A DNA stretch of 64,000 nt from contig QLIY01000058.1 of NCBI GenBank assembly GCA_003260075.1, positions 62,001-126,000 on the forward strand, in the 5' to 3' direction. Positions 27,001 to 41,300 of this stretch are shown here, piece after piece (positions within the stretch are counted from its first letter, which is position 1; the number at the start of each line of letters is the position of its first letter). The notes below the pieces were generated by a model that worked only from the letters and a program-made list of their open reading frames with translations, searched no databases and was not told where the DNA came from. The DNA is from Phallusia mammillata (Eukaryota; Chordata; Ascidiacea; Phlebobranchia; Ascidiidae). The position numbers and the translations under genes were made by a program.

Positions 27001-30000
27001 ACTGACAGAAAACTAAAAAATCACTTGATTCTGACTGCCAAACTTCTGATGCTGATTCAGGCCCTAAAGACTTAGTAGAGAATTTGTGTTCCGGCGGAAA
27101 TCGACACATCTAGCTCAGACATATCAGTTGTCCTCTTACTCCACTGTATAATTGCGACTTGCGAGCCTCGCTATCTGTGCTTCATAGGTATTAGGTAAAC
27201 ACTCCACAACAGTTGTGCCGCGGTTTGCTGGCAGACATCAGGCAAACAGGCACGCAGTGTGAGATCCGGCATGATTCATCACTGGTCGCATTTTGTCATC
27301 GTCACCACATGAAGTAAGCAAGCCCGCTATATTAGGGACATCCGTTTATGCTGTTAGTCGGTCAATACATTGCATGGATAAGGGGGAGTTTGTGACGAAA
27401 CTGTCTGCTTCATTCAATGCTGAACTTACTCTGGTTTGGAACGCGAAAAATAGGGGCTTTTCTTTGCATGTGAATGTCAGATGACTGGTTAACTAAACTG
27501 TTCGTGGCAAAACGCTGCAGTTATTTTTACATCGCTTCATGTAACCGGGTTTATTACTTTAGTGTGATCAGTTGCGATTCTACAGACTCTACCAGCTACA
27601 TTAAAGTCACAAATGATTGTGTTTTCTAATTATGCCTGTTTGATACCTGGGGAGTAAACAAACTTTGCTACTAAAACTGCAAGTGGCCCTGTTATTCAAA
27701 TTAATATGTAACTTTTTTCGGTTCTGATTAAGTTGACATGTAATATCTGCATCAACACAAGTCCGCGAAATCCAAAATTCTAAAAATAACTTTGACACAG
27801 AAACCTGAAAATAGCCTAAACTTAACAACAGCAGACATGGAAACTTGCTACGCTTGCCACTGCAAGCCATACAGTTCGAGTCGCATTTCTCAACGGTGCG
27901 ATAAATGTGTTGTGTTCCACGAAGCTCGAGTAATTTTAAACCGTTTGACGCTGCGCAGTCTCTGCGGTCAGCCACCACTGCTGAGCTGTGAACGGAATGC
28001 TGTGGCAGATATGCTCCTGCTCCTGTGGTTGCGGTACTGAACGCTGCTGCTGCACGTTCCAAGCGAAATGTCACTGCTCATTATGTGTGCGCGATGGCAA
28101 TGTAAAAGATTAAACAGCATGGGTGGCTGAACATACAAAAGCATCATACCGTGTACAAACACACAACAACACATATATATCAAATACAAACCTGTACCTA
28201 CACACAAACAAAGTCACGTAGCAGACACAAACACTTGTACAGCAGAAGACAAACAAAGCAGAAACAGCACGTCGTTCGCCTCTAGCAACAAGCTGGAACA
28301 TTACGTGGAAAGACGGGACTTTGCGGTCGGCTGTAATGTACGCGTGTGTGTGTCTGTGCGTGTGTGTGGGTGTGTGGGTGTGTGTGTTGCACGCTCATGA
28401 CCTTTGGTACGGGTTGTTCCAGCAAACTGTGTAGCAACATCGAGATTACTGGAACACGACATAAACGCCACCTGATATTGATTATTAACAGAACAACCAT
28501 AGCTCGCCTCGATTTGGTATAAGGGACACGAACCACATTTTGCCATTATGTTTTGCACAAAGTTAGAATACTGGGCTGTTGATTGATTTATCAATATTTG
28601 AAACGCTAAGTAATCACAACGGGTATTTTTTACAACACAGGAATGTTATCATTCTCAAACAAGTTTCGGGGGTTGCCCAACACAGAAACTGGTTTTATAG
28701 CACACCAACACGCCACGGCAACAAATGTCTGCAAAATCCAACACACGCCGATGAAGGTCGACTCGTTTCCCGCACAACGCGACAAACGTGTCACGGGCAT
28801 GGCGAAGCAAAAACACTTCACATTTGAGAGAGAGAAGCCGCGTAAACCCGTTGATTATTTCGGAAACCTTTCATTTTTCACTTTGCTGGGATCATTTTAA
28901 AACACATTTCTCCTGTAACAAGCACTCAGCAGAATCACTTTCAAACTGCCTGGAGGCTGCTGGAACAGACGGCGTTCTCCAACCTGCCACAGCAAGAAAT
29001 TCCCTCCCACAGAGCAAAATACAAAGTGGAAACTGCTTTGTTAAACGTCGCTGTAGCACACTGAACGGTAACTAACACCAACAAATAACTTTTGACATCA
29101 ACATCCATTAGCCCAGGCGCTGGTCTGAGGGTAAAAATGCTGGTTACCTTATAACTGATCTAAATTCACTAATACTACGTAGTTTGCACAAACTTGATCA
29201 TCACTAAACCTACCCTGTACAGATAGCAACAATATAATTAAGCAGTGTTTCTGTCGCAAAATCACTCAAAAACATTAAACTGTTCCCAAAAGAGACGTTG
29301 CTTTTCCTAAAATACTTCCTTTTTCTAAATATGGAAGCGCATTTTCTGTCAGACTTCACTATACTGTGTGACTAAATAACGAAAGTACGACCTAAAGTCT
29401 CCTTGTCAAATTCAACCGTTTTCTAATACAGGTGTAGCTGTACGGTGCAGTCAAAATTCTATTGTTAACCGACATTGCTGTGTAAAGCAAACTGCAGTCG
29501 TGCATCTGTGTTAAGGAAATTCGCTCAGTTTAATTAATCACCGAACGTTCACACGGAAATCATGACACCGTAAGTCGTGATTTTAAGACGTGATACTTTT
29601 GAAATGTTGTAATTGTGACGCCCCTCCCTTCCAAGCCTGCAAGCAAATCTGCGAGAAAATTTGCGTTGTAACGGTTCTCACTACTATTCATGCTGTACGG
29701 GAAATTTCCAAGTCCAGAAAGTAACCAATCCAGCTGCACTGATATCCTTTTCACTGAGAACAAATAGTAACCACTATATTTGTGGAACAAACTCATTACG
29801 AACTGCACTTAGTGTATTTTGCCAAGTGCTTGAACGAAACCTCACTTTCTTGTGAGCCCTGGTCACCTAACGCCCTTTCAAGCAGCCATCATCCACCATT
29901 TGTGCCCTTCACTGTTTTGCGCTCCATAACATTTATCGTTGCGCAGCTATTTCCGGCTTGGTGATTGTTTTAGTGCTATTGTGTCGCTGTTCACCGAGCG

Positions 30001-32286
30001 AAATAAACTCATCTCAAACGAAAACAAAATTTCGAACTGAAATCGCAAGCAATCAGCAACAGCTTTCGTTCCTACAGTCAGCTGGGGGGGGGGTCATCTC
30101 AAACGAAAACAAAAATCCGCACTGAAATCGCAAGCAATCAGCAACAGCTTTCGTTCCTACAGTCAGCTATCAACTTTATACATAAGATCAAAACTTCAGC
30201 AACTGAATCTTAGACATCCACCCTCCACACAAGTCGTTGAAATACCCGACTACCCGATCGATCTCTCCCACCCACTCAATCCCACTCTGCCGTCTCCTCC
30301 TTTCTATTTTGAGCTCATCCTTATTATGAGCACATAATGGCATCTGTCCGCGTCACACAAGAGTGATTATGTGGTGGCAGAAACGCGTCAGCACAAAATA
30401 GAGGGATCAAATTGCAAGGAGGTGCAGCGTGACGGCGGGCTCCATGGTCCAGTGAACATGTGAATGTTGTGGAATTAGAGTGGGGGCGAGGTACGGGGTT
30501 AATGCGGGTCGTGGCGTCTAAGCTGGTGTGTTCGCGAAACGTCGGTTGGTTCAGTTTTTGTTTGTGGAGCTTACAGCGCAAAACTTTTTTTTCAACATTT
30601 TGCAGATTTTCCAGCTTGGTGCAGTATTTTCTTTTACCAAGACATAAACTGAACTTAACAACACGAATTTAATGATACAAATAGGTTTGGTAAGGTTGTA
30701 TCCAGCTCTAGTGTGAAAGCGTTCTGTCTTAATGCTCTTAGAGTGGACGAAACGAACACCATTATGGCATGAAGTACCGTATTTGTTAAGTAGATTATCA
30801 AGCGTAAAACCGAGTCAAGCTTGTTGAACGCGAAAGTATTTTTCAAGAAGTAATTTGGACATGTAGAGTCACGCAAACAAATGGTATATTATTATAACGC
30901 TTAAAGAAATGATTTAGCGTCTTTTAAACGACATGCCCTTTTATCATTAAGACATTTTACATTTTAGCGTTGAAAACTCATGTACGAGTTGGTTATCTAA
31001 TAAAACTTAACTGAATACAAAAGTGATAATCCATTATATCTGCTACACTTCTTTGTTACATGTCTGTAAGGTCGCATAAACAAGTGTATACATGCAGAAA
31101 ATACGGGGGAATTAGGTTTACAAGGTTTACACATATGTTGTAAGCACTACAGCATACACAGGAGAAAACAGCTGCACCAGCAAATACATAATGTCAGCAA
31201 GAAGCTCTACAACATATTTACAAGGGGCCAAATTAGTAACTAGCGCTGCTGCTACAGGCCATAAACAGTGTTTTACCAAATGCGCTTTTTTGCACATAAG
31301 TAGCATTGTGGTGTAACAATATACTACAGATTGAATCCGGTAGCAAAAAGTTTGATTAAACGCCAAAAACCAACAAACCAATATCAGTCAAAACTGTGAG
31401 AGGCACAAATATATACCTGATTAAAAACAACTTTTTCAACCATTTAGTCCGAATGTTTTTACAGTGGAAATCAAGCAACCATATTTTTCATGATTCTCTA
31501 CAACAAAAAAAGCTTCTTGCAGCGGTCACATCCTGTCCAATATTGTGCAAAGCAGATTATCAGCTGTTCAACAAACAACAGTACATCCATTGTGAATCAC
31601 AACGACGTAGTAAACCCGTCTATAATGAGTCATAATAATCAATGTCGCTTCTTTACATCCGCTTGGTCAAACCGTGATTGTTGGAACAATGACTAATGTG
31701 TCGTTTCACACGTGGTCTGTGACGTCATAGTGACGTTTATTTGCTGCAACTGCAATAAACTGTTTGCAGTTTTATTGGAAGCAAAAACAACTAGTACATC
31801 TGATTTTACAGACAAAAGGCGTCAAAGGAAAAATACAAGATCACAAAACTTTCAAGCGTTGGAAAGGTGGACAAAGGCACCCGGTAAAAATTGCTTTCAA
31901 CTGCTTACAACAAGCATAAAAACAAATCTCCTTATTCTCCATGAACCAAAGCAAGATAACCTAGTGATCTACCAATACGCCTCTTATTACAAACCAACAT
32001 AGCATAAAGCGAAAACGCTGCGATGGAACGTGTATTGCACTGTTGCAATTTAAAACTTGCCACCTAAACCCTGCCCTGAAGCGAAACACAAGCACGTCCA
32101 CACAACTCACAATACACACACACGCTGTGCTTGATCAATGTCGTCCAATACGGCATCCCCATGGGATTATACATAGCAGGAATGAAATGGCAGATTTGCA
32201 TTAGCGGGAGAGCCTGTCTCGTAAAAAGGTCATGACGAACCGATCTAGCAGGGCAGCACCAGCCAAAATCCAATTTAGGAGGACTA

Positions 32287-32366
<80 letters not shown>

Positions 32367-35300
32367 TTGTGACGTCATGAGCCGACGGTTTGGTCACGTG
32401 ACAACACCGTGCATTATTAATGAGCATCGAGGCGTCGGTATGGAGGGCCAGAAGTGGGGGGGGGCATGTTTTGTGCGTTTGTGACAAAACAACAGTGACG
32501 GTTCGTTTAACAAAATCTTAACTTTTTTGTTGCACTTGTCCAAGTATTTTGTTTGCAAACACAAATGACAAAAAATAAAAAAAGGAACAATGTCATCGGA
32601 CATGAAATGCAACGTCCAAACAGTGGTGGAATTCAAATTTTTTTGACAGCCGGTTCTATCACAAAAGTCATATTTTTCAGCCGGTTCTGTTACAAAACGT
32701 CCATTGACAGTAACCAGTAATGCTTACCGGTCGCTGATCTCATAAAATTTCGTGAGACGGTTCTATAGAAAAAAATGTTCACTAGTTTCATTCAAATATT
32801 CTTTTTACATCTGTGCCACTAACCTTTGCATAACTCGGCCGACAAATCAATTATTCAGTCACAATCAAGTCAATTTCCAATCCATTCTCTGCCCTTGCCC
32901 TGTCACTTTATGACGTAAACAAACCAACTTATTACCTCACAAGCGGAGAGAGGTGGACGCAAGCGATTGTTGAGATTGTGTTACGCGCGCGTTTTGTGGG
33001 GGGAGAGGGCAGGACGAGATCGAATTCGCGATCAGCCCGAGGGCACGAAACGAACAATCGATTATATCGGTCGCGATTAGCTTCGTGGAAATGGCGTAAA
33101 CGTCATGTCACGTGGTTTTGTGGGGAGGAGAGGTCGAAATAAAATGTCGAGTGCATTCGAGATGCTGGTGGTTGAAAAGCGCAGTTGCATTTTCACACAT
33201 ACACGCTGGTTCTCAACGTGGCGGCTTTGATTTATTGATTGGTCAGTATTTACATTGCTACAATGCTACTCAATATGTACTGGAACTAGCTACATATGTG
33301 ATGAGAATGCGCAAGCAGTAATGAATATGACAGTAGTCTGTAAACGAATACATTCAGCACTTGAGTAACTAGAAAGTGAAAAAGCCATACTGAAACTTGC
33401 TGAAAACGTTTTTACATACAACTTAGTCGAATATTTCAAGAAATTGTTCCACATTTCAACTTTAAATCTAAAAATTTAAACCAAAAACGAATCACATTAG
33501 TTGCTTGTCTAATTTACTTGTTGTTCTGCTTGATATGCAAAATATAACAACAAATAGTATCAGCTTAAAGTGGTCCCAAGTAAGACATCTATCTTCACAG
33601 AGAGCATGACAAATTGTTAAGTGAAGACCAACGATGTCTTATCATCAACAAATACTAGCAAACACATTTCATTGGAAGCACAAGGCGATAATTTTAACTC
33701 ACAGGTAGCACCGTGAACCCACGTTGAGTTCACATACGTGATAAAACGTAACAATCTAAAGTGAAAGAAAGCCTGAAACGGCCTGTTGCACACACTGACA
33801 ACCAGCGGTCATAATAACAATTTTGCCAGGGAGGGAGTTATTTCAACCGGCAAAACAACTCAAGCGAAATTAACTGCTCCAAATCTCTTGTGGATGTTCA
33901 AGTATAACAATGCTGAGAATGAAAGTTTATGTGTGAAAGAATCAAACAAACAGTCAGCATGGCAAAAAACGAACAGTATTAAACGGTAAGAGACATCTTC
34001 TAAGACCGAATCAGAACCTGTCAAACAAGGCACGAATAAATATCCGACAGTTTCATGTGTCTATTGCAGCTGTGGACAGCAACCAGTATCAACCACGTGT
34101 TCAGCAGAAACGCATACAACTCCATACCGCCTCCAGTGTTGAGTGGTCGCGGTGGAAATAATCGGTTTACACGAAATTTTCTGTCACGTTCGCGGAATTA
34201 ATTTCACCTCAAGTACAACGGCTTGTTGTTATGTCAATAATTGAAGACCGAAATAAACCAAGCAAGTTGACTGCCTCGTGTTTGTGGAAGTAGACGATAA
34301 AGAGATGAGTTTGAGTGAATTATGGTTTTGAGAAGATGTTGCAACTAAATAAACCTATAACTTATTATATGATACTAATATGTATAATCCACTAATCCTG
34401 AAAGAAATGCTAACCAGTGTTTTTTTGAAGTTGTTTTGGGGCACGGAACGGTCCCCCAAATTTCTCCAGCGGTTTCCCAAAATTTGGACTTGCAACTACA
34501 GTTTTTGGTATTTAAATGAAACACTTGCGGTCTCTTAAAACTACTTAGCGGTCACCCAAACCAAACCTTAAAAAAAACCTGTATCAGTCTAAAATTGACA
34601 GTTTGCAGAAGAAAAGAAAAAAAAATATATAGTTGAACACTTACCAAAGCATTGATGTAAAGGCATAATCATGCAATGAAGAAAATAGGTAAAAGAAACA
34701 AACAACAACTTACCATCATCATGAGGTTTTTCTTTCTGTTCCTCGTTCCCAGTTTCATCTTCAGCCATTTTGTCTGCAGGTTCAAGATCGACTTTCTCTA
34801 ATTTTGATTCACCTTGTTCAGAAGTTGTCACATTTTGTGACATATTTTGATCGTCTGTTGTTGAGGTAGTATTAGATGTTTGCGCTGATACCATAGAAGC
34901 TGCATTGCTTTCAAACTTTCGAATTGCGTTGGTATGTGAAGCGCTGTTCGATATGCTCATCAATAAATTTGCAACATTTTTTGTGTCTTCGTCGGCTATT
35001 TGTTCGTATCTGTCATTCCTGTCGGTGTCAGGATTGTCTGTATGAGGTATTTCATCATTGTTTTTATCATCGACACTTGTAACAGGCATTTCATGTGATG
35101 TCATGTTTATTGCTGGAGTTTTATCACTTTCATGTTTGTTTGGTGTTTCAGGGGAGGACAACGGTTTGCATTCGTTCATTCTTGCTTCAGGGGGGGGGGG
35201 GGGACACTTGTAACAGGCACTTCATGTGATGTAAAGTTTATTGCTGGAGTTTTATCACTTTCATGTTTGTTCGGCGTTTCAGGGGAGGACAACGGTTTGC

Positions 35301-38300
35301 ATTCGTTCATTCTTGCTTCAGGGGAGTCTAAAATGAGAATTACACATTTACATCACAACATGAGCTATGACATGCGACCACCAGAGTTATGACCTCCAAT
35401 AAAACCAATAGGAATGAATGTATATGTTTAACAGTGAAGTAACAATTGCACATGACAAAACAAACGAAAAATCAATAACAAATTGTTTAATATTTGATTT
35501 GTTGTAATTCGTCTTAATTCTGTACAAGATTTACAACAAATTCACAGAACAAGCCCAGCAGAATTATGCCCTTGTTAACCAATAAGAATTATAATATAAG
35601 GATGAATTACTACGCTTAAATATGTGGAAATAATTGCATGTATGACTTATGTAATCGCAATTATGTAATGAATTCCATGAACTTGCCTAACTAAAAGTGA
35701 CACAACATTTTTTCTTGATAGATGACTTGATTTATTGTGATGTGGTTTTAGTTTGTTCAAAGGATTTTTTACAAAGATTAAAACCAATAAAATGAAACTG
35801 CCATGTACATCTGGCTATGCAGGAACATAGAAGTCAATATGTAAAACAGTTTTGACATTTGCTCATTGTTATATCAGGCTATTTTTAATGAAACAACTAA
35901 ATAAACAACCAATGTACAGAACATTAGCTAGACATGTTCTAACAAAAGCTTTGCACAGACAGCTCAATAGTTTACATCACCACTGATTTTGGTTTATTTA
36001 TTCTTGTTGCCGACGATAACAATATCTAACCTTGTGTGGTTTGTGAAGTTCCAAGTCGGGGGGGGGGTCACCGACGATAACAATATCTAACCTTGTGTGG
36101 TTTGTGAAGTTCCAAGTCTGCCAGAACAAGATCGGCGTTTCCCAACTCTCTGTTTGCTGTAAGATTTCGACGCTGGTAAATCCTGGAATAAGATAGCAGG
36201 AAGATTTATTGAAAAGGACTTATACTCATGAAACATTGTAATTTGGTAAGTTTTACATGATTTAGCTTAAAATTGAATTTGCAAACGCTTACAAAACACT
36301 GGTTTGGGATAACTTTATTGAAGGAACATCTGAATGCAATTGCCCAAAACATTTAATAAAAATAAAATTAAAATCATAGTTCTGTCTCTAAAAATACTTC
36401 CAGAAATTAAACTCATTAAAAATCATAATTTGTTAATTTTAACAGGACTTTGGTTATTAAAAAACAATGGATTGTACAAAATTTTAACAGAGCAACATCT
36501 GTCCTAATGTAATCAACAAAAATTAAAAAAAAACATAAAATAAGTTACTTTTTTTAATGATACGTTTCCAACCTAAACAAACATACAGATTGGCAAATGT
36601 GTCATTATAAAAGTAAACAGCAAACACAAAGTGAGTTAACTTCACTCCGTTCCATGAAGTAAGTATTGAATTACAGCTGAAAGTTAATCCATCTTAGTGA
36701 GACTAAGTCATAAATGTCTTCATTCTGCCCTAGGGGCAAATGACCGAAGGAATGGACACTGTCACTAACAATCAATAGAAATGTCACTATGCAACTGTGT
36801 GAAGTGTGCCATGGATTTAAACTGATTTTTTTTATCAAAAAGTTGTTTGTTTTGAACGGATTACAATAGGGGTGTTGTTGAAAAACAAAAGTACGAAAAC
36901 TTTAACATTAAACTTTAAAACTTAATCAGCTGATATTAGTAAAACTTCTGAAAGGCGAAAAAACAAATATCTCAGCTAAATTAAACAAAACATTACAACA
37001 AAACTTATAACCTAAAAATCCTAAATTTTGATTATCTTTTTTCACACTCACTATTTACATCTTAAGAAGTTAACTGACAATGCCACTATATATTTTATAA
37101 CAGATAAACCTGGCCTGACGATTTCTTCACAGAACAGTGATAACTGACACAAACACACCTTTTCTTCTACATTAACTACTTTGGTCATGTTCTAAGCAGC
37201 ACTGCAGTGTAGAAAAAACAAACTAACATTTTTTTTTACTTACTACTCCACTTGAACTGCTGTATCGAGTACTTCTTCTACTCCTCCTTATAACTTGTGA
37301 CGTTCCATCGGGAATTAGGTCAGATATAATCGAACTATCGAGCAACCTCACTTGAGTCAAGCTTGGATTTACAGAAGTTTGGGTCAAAACCTAAAAAAGA
37401 AGGTTAAATTTAAGTCACAAACTCACATAAATGATCCTAAAAAAGATAAATTTGAGCCAAAATTCGAGCTTATAAGTGCAGTTGAAAGTTCCTTACTTTA
37501 AATCAGCGTTTCCCAACCTGTGGGTCGCGGCCGACTCATTTTAGGCCATGGACCACTAGCCCCAATAAAATAAACTCATGGACCACTTTATTGTTAAGAA
37601 AAAATACAGTCAATTTTACTCTATTATCGTTGGGGTCGCCGCAACTTGGTAAATCTTATCAAGGGGTCACGGCACCAGAAAGGTTGGAAACCGCTGCTCT
37701 AAATAGTAGCACTCACACATATCGGGTGGAGAAAAATAAAAGCCGCTCAACAAGTTTTTTTCATAGACATCTTATGATTTATGACAAACTTGATAATAAG
37801 TTAACCAACAACACTAGAATGTCACAGAGCATTTAACCAACCCTCAACACCCTAAACATTGTCCTTAATTTACTGTCATAACTCAACATCAACCTAACAA
37901 GCAAATGGGATTCTGTGGCACAATTGACAAGCGATTGTAAATCTATGGCTGAGTATGTGTGAAGTAGTTAGTGAAAACATGTCCTTACTTGATCGGTCAT
38001 AATTTGCAGTTTGCCATCGCTGTCGTTGCCGGTGACAACAGCACTGTTCCACTGAATGGACGAGTTCGGCCAATAAACATGAACCCGTGTTCCAGCAAGA
38101 CAATATGAATCTAAAAAAATTAGTTCAATGTTAAAATACTTTTTAACAACGTAATTATGCAAAACAATAGTTTGAAAAAGATTTTCTCTATGTTTAATAA
38201 CTAAACCTGCTTAAAACTAAAATGGAATGTACGCAAACTTTTGTAACAGTTGCAGTTTTGACACACTGCCTCACTGCTATGCTGTTTTGTCTTAGGGTTT

Positions 38301-41300
38301 TATAATTAAGAAACAGATGTAGATATTGTTACATCGTGGCAAAACAGTTTTACACAGGAAATCATCAAAACTGGAAACATAGAACACAGCTTTACAAAGA
38401 GCTTGACAATATGCGGCATACTAGACATTATCAAATACGTTGCATGAAACCGCAAACCAAAGTTCATGACGGTACATCATGATTTTGGGTGTTGTTCAAT
38501 TTTTGGCAAAAGCATGTTAGTTTGAAGTGGTCACTCTAATTAAGACTAAATGCCTATGACAACAAAGGTTTCCTGAACAGAAGTACTACTATTTTTTTAA
38601 ATGTAGGTGGTTTCTGTAAATAAAATGCGACATATTCCAATGTATTATTCAACAAATTTGTCGTTCAACTGGTGTAGTGCTAGATGAAATAACTTGTGTG
38701 CTTGCATCATTTCACTTCATTGCTTTGAAGAAGCCCTAACGTTCTGTTGGGCGAGATGTGAGCAAAATTACAAGGTCAGTATTATGTTTAGCATCACAAA
38801 AGTTGAATGACAAATTTGTTAAATATGCAATCTGGTGGACAAAACTTAACAACTGTTGCAGAAAAAAACAAAAAAAAGTTCTTGTTTTTTACATTTGTGT
38901 TGAAGAGAAAAGCATTTAATGAAATTATGAAACACTTACTTTCAATCAGAAGCTTCTGCGACTGTTGTAGACTCATCCATTCTGTGACTTGTTGCAAAAT
39001 ATCGGGATCAGATTGTGAACAAGGAAGTTGTAACAAACTTGAACTCTGTAGTAGAAAATATTCAATTTATTTGCCACAAATTACTTTGCAAGAAGTACAT
39101 GCAATTTGTAAAGTAGGGAAACCAAAGATTGTGCTATAAATGATTGCAAGGAAAGTGTATACTGCCAACAGCTCGTAAAACTTGTTTTATTGGTTTCAGC
39201 TGTATGGATATATATTTTATGAACCACAACTGCATGTCTGACAGTGCATAGTAAAACAACAGGCAAGTCCTCATGGCTTTTCCTGTATTCCTTTTAATTT
39301 CCACCAAACACTAAGGAAACTAGACTAATTAGGTTTTGAAAGCATTTATAACTGATGAAAACAAACAACTTGCAGTTTCAACTTTACCATGATATAAACA
39401 AAAAATACTTCTACCTCTTTAATTTCTTCCAATTCACAATTTTTCACAAAACACCTACAAACAAAAATATGTATTAAAATAAAATAAAAATCGCAGCAAT
39501 TTAGCAAATATATATATAGCAAAGTAAAACATATTTTATGCTTTTTGTCTGAATATACACAATGCAAAATGAACTCTTCACGGAAAGCCTTTGTTCTTAT
39601 GTAATTATTCTACATTATATCCCGCTGCACTTGTACATTTTCGCTTGTGGGCTCGCAATATATCATTTATTGCTCTGAAAAAGCCCTACCATTCTGGTGG
39701 GTGAAATGTCAGCAAAAATACAAGTTTTTGAAACAACAACTAATATTTTGTTCAGCATTACACCAGTTGAACGACAAATTTGTTAAATATGCAACCTGGT
39801 GGACAAAACACTTGTTCGGTGTTTTTATACAAAATGAATATAAGTGGAAAAACTAACAGGCATAAAAACTTAAAATTTACTCGTCTCAAAAAGATGTTGA
39901 AAAAAAAGTGAGAAATTAATTTTATTTTGATCTTACTTGTGTTGATCGCCGAAAAGTTCAACAAGCGTTCGATACTTTGGACATTTATCTTCTTTCACTG
40001 CAACAAAAGTCTGCAGAAAAATATATATAATGTTTTGATCAATGTAATTCAGGACAATATACAATACTTGAATAGTCGAGCAATATTAGAAAGTGACTTG
40101 TGATCAAGTTTTGTTTACATTATATGTGTATAGTATATAGCGTTGCCATGTAAACAAAATACATTCCTATTTTCATTTTGTTTAAATTAGCTTTTGTGTA
40201 ACATTATTACTGCTCCTAAACAAGGTTTCTGTTTAAAAAAATGCAAAAAAAAACAATAAGCAAAATATAAACAGGCATAATTATCTAAGATCCTCACATC
40301 ACAACTGTAAAAAAAACAGGGAATGTGTTGAATTAAAAACTCAATTAGAATGACAAAAGCCAAAATGCCAAGTGGAAGAAAATGTTCAGGGGGGGGGGCA
40401 ATAAGCAAAATATAAACAGGTATAATTATCTAAGATCCTCACATCACAACTGTAAAAAAAAACAGGGAATGTGTTGAATTAAAAATTCAATTAGAATGAC
40501 AAAAGCCAAAATGCCAAGTGGAAGAAAATGTTCAACAGGGCGCTCTGAAGTAAACACAAAGAAACTGCCCCAACTCCCAACACTGAATTGCCTCATACAT
40601 GAGGAAAGTAGGTCAAGCAGTGGAACAGCCAGACACAGTGTTACCTACACTCCACTACATTTTGCTCAAGTATTTCTACAATGATCTCCATTAGTTGTTT
40701 ACAAAATGCTTAAAACACATAACCGCAGTCACACAAGTAATAACAAAACACGCACTAAATACTTTTTAATCAACAAATTGTTATATTTATAAGAAAATTG
40801 GGTTATGTATTGTACTAGCCTATTTTTGAAAACCTATGGTTGTGTCATTGACAGTAATAGTTATTTAATGCACATATTCATTAAAACATCATTGTGAGCT
40901 GTACTTGATATAAACAAAATTTAAATAAAGCATCACAACAGCAATATGCAAAAACTACGCAACTACTAATTTGTTTTGGTTGCAATCTTTATTTATGAAA
41001 TCTTCATACATTACAAAGCTAACAAGCAGGTACTGAATAAATGTGACAGGGGGGGGGGCACACAACTACTAATTTGTTTTGGTTGCAATCTCTATTTATG
41101 AAGTCTTCATACATTACAAAGCTAACAAGCAGGTACTGAATAAATGTGACATTTTTATATTTAAAACTGCATATGAACCTTTTTGCTAAGTTTGTTGTGG
41201 TGTTAGTGCCAATTTATCTCTTAGTATGTTTGCCAGTAAAAGTTTGAAAAACAGGAATTTAAATGGAACAGATTCTAGGCCACAGACATGCTTCAGTTGT

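Larger units (their letters stand above)
15831..32377. promoter_or_regulatory. Cluster of six palindromic CRE octamers (TGACGTCA)
   Basis: Exact TGACGTCA at 15831-15838, 19145-19152, 20880-20887, 24256-24263, 31720-31727 and 32370-32377, all inside intron 9. I saw none in the remaining ~41 kb. The octamer is the consensus site of CREB/ATF bZIP factors; related TGACGTAA half-variants occur at about 21677 and 32912. By base composition well under one copy would be expected in the intron. Confidence 0.45.
12029..34713 (-). other. Very large intron 9 of the JMJD1C-like gene; no nested gene recognised
   Basis: The splice phase is identical across it (GAT G | CA GTG AAA), so both sides belong to one gene. 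It is far longer than any other intron here. I see no convincing protein-coding exon or RNA gene on either strand. It contains six perfect TGACGTCA octamers, several GC/CpG-rich patches (about 12.52-12.70, 17.03-17.17, 24.13-24.33 and 32.98-33.12 kb), a GT-rich microsatellite, a hAT-type MITE (15365-15559) and placeholder gaps at 16353, 24031, 30084 and 32287. It is probably regulatory. Confidence 0.7.

Noticed and set aside
12029..34713. Nested genes in intron 9 suggested by many 60-100 codon frames
   Set aside because: None shows family similarity, splice support or sustained coding bias; frame lengths are as expected by chance.
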